From Diplodia intermedia (Eukaryota > Ascomycota > Dothideomycetes > Botryosphaeriales > Botryosphaeriaceae): 64,000 nucleotides of DNA. Positions 57,497 to 64,000 of the stretch are shown here, in pieces (position 1 is the stretch's first letter; every line of letters starts with the position of its first letter). A program made the position numbers and the translations under genes. Where the stretch lies: assembly GCA_021495925.1 (NCBI GenBank), contig JAKEKT010000104.1:55897-119896 (forward strand), given 5' to 3'. Below the pieces are notes generated by a model. That model had not been told where the DNA came from. It searched no databases and saw nothing but the letters and a program-made list of their open reading frames with translations.

Positions 57497-58508
57497 CTAC
57501 TCGTAATAAACCTCGTTGATGAGGGTCCCAATCCCTTGAATCTGCACTCTCATATCATCTCCGTTCTGAAGCACCACCTTCGGATTCCGCATGGCGCCGA
57601 CGCCCGGCCCCGTACCGGTCATGATCAAGGTGCCCTTCTCCAGCGTCGTGCCGATGGACAGGAACGACACGGTCTTTGCGATGTTGAAAATCATCTCCCT
57701 GTCCCGCCGTCAGTCCAAGTCCGAGTCCAAGTCAGCTTCACGCACCTCGTGTTCGAGTCCTGCACGACGTTCTTGTTGTGGATGGCCTTGATGTCCAGCG
57801 CGTGCGGGTCGCCGATGGCCTGGCCGCTGACCAGCACGGGGCCGACTGGGGCGCTGCCATCGAAGCCCTTGGAGAAGCACCACTGGCTGTTCTTGAACTG
57901 TTGGGCGCGGGCCGACACGTCGTTGCCGCACGTGTAGCCCAGCACGTAGTCGAGCGCGCGCTCCTCGGGGATGTCCTTGCCATCCTTGGCGATGACAATG
58001 GTCAGCTCCGCCTCGTAGTCGGACGTGCCGTCCTGCGCCACCTTGGGCACGTTGATCTTGGCCGGGAACGGCCCGTTGATGGCCGTGCGCGGCTTGATGA
58101 AGAGGATTGGCTCGTTCGGGATGGGCATGCTGGCCTCCTTGGCGTGGTCGCGGTAGTTGAGCCCCAGGCAGCGGATGAGCGGTACCTGGTCGGCCGTGAC
58201 GGGCGAGAGGAGCTGCCGTGAAGGAGAGGATGGCGTGGTAAGCAATGATTCTCAAAGTCCGTTTCCCTCACATACATGCCATGCTCCCGAAACTAGAAAA
58301 GCTGCAATCCTACCTTGTCCACGTGCAGAACCCGGTCCGTCACAACGCCGTCGTACAAGCCGCCGGTGACTTCCTTCGCGCTGACCTCGTTGCCGTCGAA
58401 AACAGCGATGCCGACATCAAGGAACTGGGCGGCGTCGACCTGGCCGAGATGGGTCTGGCCGTCTTCCTTCGCGATGAAGCGGATGAGATGGGTCCACTGC
58501 GGTGCCAT
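57497..58508 (-). CDS. Fumarylacetoacetate hydrolase (FAH) superfamily enzyme
   Basis: Three exons: 58508-58314, 58212-57746, 57698-57497; 287 residues (introns 101 and 47 nt, phases match). An N-terminal DUF2437-like segment (WTHLIRFIAKEDGQTHLGQV) is followed by the FAH fold: RCLGLNYRDHAKEASMPIP, LFIKPRTAINGP, SDYEAELTIVIAK (metal-binding acidic residues), GYTCGNDVSARAQQFKNSQW and GTLIMTGTGPGVG. Length and motifs are those of cytosolic FAH-like hydrolases/decarboxylases acting on beta-diketo or oxo acids with a divalent metal. It could act on a polyketide or shunt product of the neighbouring PKS, or be an unrelated catabolic enzyme; orientation (tail toward FSH1) does not decide. Confidence 0.9.
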
Positions 58509-59636
58509 TGTGAGAGGGGTGTCTGTGCAGCTGGAGCTATACTGAGCGGAGCCAATTCGAGCAGGAGAAAGCGTGCTTCTTTTGAGGACCCCTAAATCCG
58601 ATAGCGCGCGAGTCGGCAGCGCGGGGAGGAGCGGGCGCACAGCAGCTCGCCCTGTCGACGCGTTGTGGGCGGGGGCGGGGTCGCGTTCGGCTGACATCAT
58701 CGGGTAAGTGCCGACCTGTGGGGATGACTGCGAGCCTTGTCATTGGCCACACTCACCTATAGTCGAGAAGCCTCGGCCAAGCTTATTCCCGAGGCGATCC
58801 GGCTTCGGAATTAGAACTGAGCGCCGGCGGGTGTTGTGTTGTGGCTTTTGGAGAGCTTCGGCTTCGAAAAGTCCGACTCGGAGATGCCGAGTGCTCAACG
58901 CCACGGATTGCATGATCCGGCGGCTCCTGCATACTGCTCAGTTCTCTCGGTATTAGCAACGGGTCATCCTTTTTTTTTTTTTTTTTTGCTTGACAAGTTT
59001 AGGCCGGGAAGATGGTGAAGGTGCTACCAAGCACTTACTGGATGACGGCGTAGCATGCAAAAAGCTCATTCTGAAGAAACTAGAGCCGTTCAATGGTTGG
59101 TGTCGGTAGGTTGACCCAAGTGTAGACTGCGGGACGACGAGATGGAAGACAGGTTGATAAATTGTCGTTAGGGCGCGCTAGCCTTTTCGGCACCACCCAT
59201 CAAGTCATTGGTCCCGCGTGGATTTGGTCGCCAAAGAGTAACGAATCTTGGCCGGCTATGCATCTGAGAAATGGAATGTTGCTTTCCTGATGATTTTCGA
59301 TTCCAGCAAGTATACAGTAAAAGTCGAAAAAATGTCACAAGACTTTCGGGTTGTCCACGTGAGGATCCACAAGACTAATTGCACTTCCCTGGACGTACCC
59401 TGCCGTCCAGTTTACTGTCATATCTACTTTCTGAACAAAACATCCCTATCATATTAGCAGGCGTGGCATGGATTTCCGAATGCCCACATACTGCAATAGT
59501 TATGCCTAGCATGATGCTAGCAAAAGCTTTTGCCCTTCCCAAACGCCAGACCTGAGGGCCATGCCCTAACGCCACGCTATGCCCGGCAAACGTTATGCCG
59601 CAAACCCAGTGTATCGGCTGATGATCCCGAGACTCT
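58509..59636. other. Gene-free interval with poly-T tract
   Basis: About 1.1 kb: FAH gene promoter, an 18-base T tract at 58970-58987 and the EFG1 3' flank. Nothing else recognised. Confidence 0.55.
58970..58987. repeat. Poly-T tract (T18)
   Basis: Eighteen consecutive T in non-coding DNA. Confidence 0.85.
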
Positions 59637-60532
59637 TTATTCGAAGAAACCACCGTCACTCTCCTCGTCGGATTCTTCTTCCTTGGATTGTGTCGAAGTA
59701 GACTTGGCAGCGGATTTCCCGGCGCGCGTCTTCGCAGCCTTCTTCTCCACCGAAGCAGCAGCGGGCGTGGCCGAGGATTCCTTTTCGGGGGCGCCTTCCC
59801 TCCACTCGAGCCCGTTCCTCAAGCCTTCCAGCGTACCGTCCTGCGTCTTCTTCTCCACAAGCTCCCACATTTCCTTGTCTCCTCCAATGCGAGTTGTTGT
59901 CGACGAGCCGTCCTTCTCGTCCTTGTTCTTTGAGGTGGCGTAGAGAGAAACATAGGGGCGAATCAAGGGATAGTACAGGGTATAGTTGAGGTCGATTTCG
60001 CAAACGTGCTTCTCGCGCTCGAGCTCGGCGTGTTTTTCGGGGACAGAGTTGTCGTTCAGCTGCTTGACCACCTTCTTGAGGAAGCGCGTGGCCTTTTGAC
60101 GTTCTGTCAAGCTGTTAGCACCTGGCCGGTACAATGACGGTCGAGAGGCATACCGAAGAAGCGAATCTTGTGGTAGCGCGGGATCATGTCTTGCTTGATG
60201 CGCTCAGCCTCGGCGACCGACAGCTCGTGCTCGCAGGCCTGCAGCTCGCGCTCCTTGTCGACGCGGACATTGGCAGGCATGTCGTCGCCATTGCGCGACA
60301 ACTGGCGGCGCAGGTCGCGGATGCGAGCCTTGAGCGGGTTGAGCGAGAACTTCTTGGGCTGGTACTTCTTGGCCTGCGGCGGTTTGGCGCCTGTTTTCTG
60401 CTTCTTCGCGTACGGCGCATTGCCGTCGGCCTTGCGTTTGGTCTGGTTCATGTTGTGGAAGCGGTCGGTGGACGGGCGAGTGGGAGCGTCAGCAGCGTCG
60501 ACTTGTGCGCGGGAGCGCTTCAGGCCGGGCAT
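59637..60532 (-). CDS. EFG1: rRNA-processing protein EFG1
   Basis: Two exons, 60532-60154 and 60103-59637, 281 residues; the intron (50 nt, CTAAC branch) is in phase and restores RFFERQKATRF across the junction. The family core is clear: NPLKARIRDLRRQL, MPANVRVDKERELQACEHEL, KIRFFERQKATRFLKK, CEIDLNYTLYYPLIRPYVSLY. The N terminus is basic with nuclear-localisation-like clusters (QTKRK, KKQK); the C terminus is Lys/Ala/Ser-rich and acidic at the end (EEESDEESD). Family role: nucleolar factor for 18S rRNA maturation and small-subunit assembly. The start could also be a downstream ATG (MNQTKRK). Head-to-head with SEA4. Confidence 0.92.
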
Positions 60533-60811
60533 GACTTCGACGGGTGGTGTTGCAGATGCGACGGGAAATTCTTTGGATTGACGCAGGGCCGGCGCTTCCT
60601 CGGTGCATTCGTGCCTCAGGCCTCGATTCCGCGGCGGCCCAAGCTTCGGCCTCTCAGCCACCACCACCACACACCACGCATCGCGCCAGCGCCATGCCGC
60701 CTCGGCCTGCAGCTCGCTTCCGCCCGTGACATGGCCAGCCTTCCGTTTCTGGTCCCAGTCCCTCCGCCGCAGCCCTCCTGCTCTCACCCTCGGCTCCCCG
60801 TCTGAGATACG
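60533..60811. promoter_or_regulatory. Divergent promoter of EFG1 and SEA4
   Basis: 279 bp between the two opposed start codons; no distinctive motif found by eye. Confidence 0.55.
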
Positions 60812-63800
60812 ATGGAAGCCGCCATCCGCTGGTCGCCCCATGCCCACCAGCAGTCGCCGCATTTCATCATCGTAGACGTTGCCGGCAACCGCCTCCGCCT
60901 GTGTGAGGTCGACAATGTCGACAAAAACACGGTGCGCTGGAAGCAGCTGGCTGCCCGCGACAAGCTGCCCAACTTCACCGCCTTCGATTGGTCCAGAACC
61001 CACGAGCACTTCGTGGCCATAGGCTCGGCCTCGGGAGAAGCAAGCCTGCTGGAGATCGATGCCGGCCGTCCCAACTCCGACTTCACCCATTCCTTCCCCA
61101 TCAAGCACCAGCGCAAGTGCAACTCCATCGCCTTCAGCACCAGCAATCTGCTGGCCACCGGTCTTGATAGGGTCCGCAATGACTTCTGCATGAACATATA
61201 TGACCTCAATGTCGGCTCCTACACTGCCCAGCAGGAGCCCTACAAGAAACTTGCTAGCTCAGAAGCCATCACAAGCATCAAATTCTTCCCTGGCCATCCA
61301 CAGACTCTTGTTGCCGGTGTGTCGCGTCAATGCATCCGCATCTACGACCTTCGTGGTATGCCTTTTCCTTCCTCATGCCCCGCCTTAGCACAGCCTACGC
61401 CTTGATTGACGCTACAACCGCAGACTCTGCACCCGTGAGTGCTGCCCAGTATGGGACGCGCCAGGTGCACAATCTCGCCATTGATCCTTTGGATGAGAAC
61501 TACATCATTTCCGCTGGTCCAACTGGAGACCCAACAGTCAGCGTGTGGGATCGCCGCTTTGCTTCACGGCCAGGTCCTACCACCCCCGCAACAGAGGCTC
61601 CCGCCGGTGCTGTGCTCGAACTGAGACCAGCTGTGGACAACACCCACGGTGCAGCCATTTGGGGTCTTCGCTTCTCTGGCACCAAACGCGGGTGCTTCGG
61701 TGCCATCTCGAATACTGGCGAGCTCAAGGTAGTCGAGGTGGCCCAGTACGAGTGCAAGGATCAAGTGCCAGGCTCGTCGGGCAACACCTCTCGATACCAG
61801 CATTTCACCAAATACAGTCACACCCTCCATTACCCATGGTACGATCCGGTCTATGGACAGGATGAGTCCACTCGCTCCATGGCTTTCGATTTCATGACGG
61901 AAGGATCCCCCATAGGCACACACAGCACCATCAACCTTCAGTACAATCGCGAGGTCAAGGTCACCAAGATCCCCACGCAAGCCTCGACCGTCCGCTTCAC
62001 CGCGTTGGATGAAATCTACTGTGACCAGATGGCCGTTGCGGAACCCTCCCCGCCCGATGGGCCCATTTCCGACGATCTCCTCCGGCTACAGACCCGCATG
62101 ATTGATGACAGAAAACCATCGCAAGGCGCATTCAAGTCCAACACAGTTGGTGCTTTCGCCCGGTTCGATAAGCTCAGCATGGAAAACTTTGCCCACAAGG
62201 CTCCTGACCGGGCAAAAGCAACGACGAGCCGCGAACGCCACGAGGAGCTTCTGACTCTGGGGTACCCCAGTGTGTCCCTAGACATCAGTGACACGTTGAA
62301 GTCGTTCGGCGTTGCCAAGAGACGTGCAAAAGAGGGTTACTGTCTGGATTGTAAGAAAAACAAGCAGATTCTTGCCAACGATCCATGGCTCGTGGGGCTG
62401 TGGGAACTTGTGCAACGCTTCGACGATCTGGCCAAGGATGACGGCATGATAGCCGATGGCGTTGACTTGAGCTATCTGGGCGTTGCGTACATCTGGGAGA
62501 ACAGCCTTGGCGGCAAGCAAAACGGGTATCGGCTCATTGGCAGGCCATCGGTATCGGCCCCGGACTTCCGCAACGTGATTCGTGAGATTGTTCAAGAAAA
62601 GGAATACCCGCCTTTCCAAGGCATCAAGACCCAACGACCAGAGCATCGTCAGCTCTGCCTGGCCATCTGCGGATGGACCTTCTCCGCCCAGAGGATACGA
62701 GAAAACTGCAAGGCCCTCATCGAACAAGGGCAGTACTACAAGGCCATTGTGCTTGCAGTCTTCAAGGGGCACAAGGACATAGCGCTTGATTTCCTCAAGC
62801 AGCTTGTCCGTCAACGGTTGCTCCAGAATATCGGGCTGGGGGCCGTCATCGCCTGCGACACGGTGAACAAGGACCAGCGCGAGTTGTGCGAGTGGATGGC
62901 TGAAGAGACGGACGATCCCTATCTCAAGGCGCTTCTCCAGTATTTCATCACTGGCAACTGGGAGGCGGTCGCCAAAGTCGAGGAGCTCTGCCTAGTTGAC
63001 CGGGTCGGCGTGGCCCTAAAATACCTGGACGACGACCAGCTCACCCAGTTCATCAAGCTCGTCTCGCACGGCGCGCGAGTGTACGGCGACATCGAAGGCA
63101 TCGTCTTCACGGGGCTGGGCGAGCGGGCGATGGACCTCTTCGAGCACTACATCGCCAAGTTCGGCGACGTGCAGACGGCGGTGCTGGTCACGGCGCGCAC
63201 CAACCCGCTGTACGTGAGCGACGCGCGGTGGGAGTACTGGAAGGAGACGTACTTCATGCAGCTGCAGACGTGGCGCTGCTTCGTCGAGCGCACGCGCTTC
63301 ATCGTCTCGCACAACCGCGCCGCCACCACCCGCGACGGCCTCTGCCTCAACAAGCCGTTCCCCCGCCAAATCACCATCCGCTGCATGCACTGCCAGCTCG
63401 CCCTCGCCCGCCGCGGCGACCAGCTCGTCCCGCTCGCCGCCGACCAGACCCTCAACCCAACCGGCGCCGCCGCCCCTTCCACCACCATGCCCCCCGTCCT
63501 CCCGCCAACCGCGACCAGCGGCATCGCCGCCGCCGCCGCCGCCGGCAGCAAACCCGCCAAGCCCGCGCACAAGGCCTCGTCCTCCTCCAACACCCACAAC
63601 AACACGCCCAGCAACAACTCGGGCCTGGTGTGCCCGCGCTGCGGGCGGCGCATGCCGCGCTGCGGCATCTGCATGATGTGGCTGGGCAGCCCGGACCCGG
63701 CGACGGCGGGCGGCGCCGAGAGCCTGAAGGCCGAGGACCCCGAGGCAAGGCAGATGGTGTTTTGCATGACGTGCGCGCACGGCTTCCACGGGCACCACGC

Positions 63801-63873
63801 GCGCGATTGGTTCGCAAAGCACAAGACGTGTCCCGTGCCGGATTGTCAGTGTATGTGTGGGTTGTTGAGGTGA
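60812..63873 (+). CDS. SEA4: SEA4/Mios, SEACAT (GATOR2) complex WD40 subunit
   Basis: Two exons, 60812-61355 and 61424-63873, 997 residues; the 68-nt intron is in phase (DLR-DSAPV). N-terminal WD40 propeller (about 1-350) starting IRWSPHAHQQSPHFIIVD, with NFTAFDWS, NSIAFSTSNLLATGLD and TSIKFFPGHP blade signatures; alpha-solenoid in the middle (LCLAICGW, KALIEQGQYYKAIVLAVFKG); and a C-terminal zinc-ribbon/RING-like module from about 918 (CPRCGRRMPRCGIC ... FCMTCAHGFHGHHARDWF ... CPVPDCQCMC). An Ala/Pro/Ser-rich low-complexity insert (about 63440-63620) precedes the zinc module. Role: vacuolar-membrane regulator of TORC1 in amino-acid sensing. Confidence 0.92.
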
Positions 63874-64000
63874 GGGTTGGGTTGCCCCCGGGTGGGGGTT
63901 TTTTTTTTTTTTTTTATGTCTAATCTTAATAATTTTAATATTTTTAATAACGACTTAGTCGTTTCTTTCTCTCATCTTTCTCAATACGCGATTCATAATA
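63874..64000. other. SEA4 3' flank with T18 tract
   Basis: A run of 18 T at 63898-63915 is followed by AT-rich DNA to the window end. Nothing else seen. Confidence 0.6.

Noticed and set aside
1..64000. CRISPR array, rRNA genes, prokaryotic operons
   Set aside because: No regularly spaced direct repeats, no rRNA-like sequence, and gene structure is clearly fungal with spliceosomal introns.

Overview
The window is nuclear DNA of a filamentous ascomycete (Pezizomycotina, probably Sordariomycetes). Genes carry short introns (about 47-165 nt) with GT..AG ends and CTRAC-type branch points, coding sequence is GC-rich in third positions, and the protein families are typical of these fungi: a NACHT NLR, a Zn2Cys6 regulator, a highly reducing polyketide synthase, an FSH1 hydrolase, a PTH11-like rhodopsin-domain protein and a GT90. 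No bacterial-style operons, rRNA, convincing tRNA or CRISPR were seen. Exon structures were worked out by hand from splice signals, reading phase and family conservation; multi-exon genes are given as whole spans with exons in the evidence.

Layout. 1-619: 5' part of a Fet3-type multicopper ferroxidase running off the left edge. 3.7-10.4 kb: an alpha/beta-hydrolase-NACHT-ankyrin NLR head-to-head with a CCCH zinc-finger RBR ubiquitin ligase. 11.4-13.2 kb: a sugar-type MFS transporter. 13.2-20 kb: gene-poor, with one Ser-rich protein and one copy of a dispersed repeat. 20-25.3 kb: a probable small catabolic cluster with a decayed allantoate-permease-type transporter, an M20 amidohydrolase and a ten-exon Zn2Cys6 regulator. 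26.3-37 kb: an unknown protein, a rhodopsin-domain membrane protein, an F-box protein, a GT90 glycosyltransferase and an alpha/beta-hydrolase fold-3 esterase. 37-41.7 kb: a repeat-rich accessory stretch with the second, inverted copy of the dispersed repeat, a 667-bp non-autonomous hAT element with an intact 8-bp target duplication, a small secreted cysteine-rich protein and a broken membrane-protein gene. 42-58.5 kb: a likely small biosynthetic locus with a bZIP factor, a 2337-residue reducing PKS, a divergent FSH1-type hydrolase and a fumarylacetoacetate-hydrolase-family enzyme. 59.6-63.9 kb: housekeeping genes EFG1 (18S rRNA processing) and SEA4/Mios (TORC1 regulation), head-to-head.

How genes may work together (inference). 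The PKS has no release domain and the FSH1 hydrolase shares its promoter region, as in PKS/thiohydrolase pairs of the LovB/LovG type. The bZIP gene may regulate this locus. The NLR and the RBR ligase share a 338-bp promoter, suggesting co-expression of a surveillance ATPase and an RNA-binding-type ubiquitin ligase. The M20 hydrolase and Zn2Cys6 regulator look intact while the adjacent transporter has lost its middle and carries frameshifts, so that pathway may be decaying or may use another transporter.
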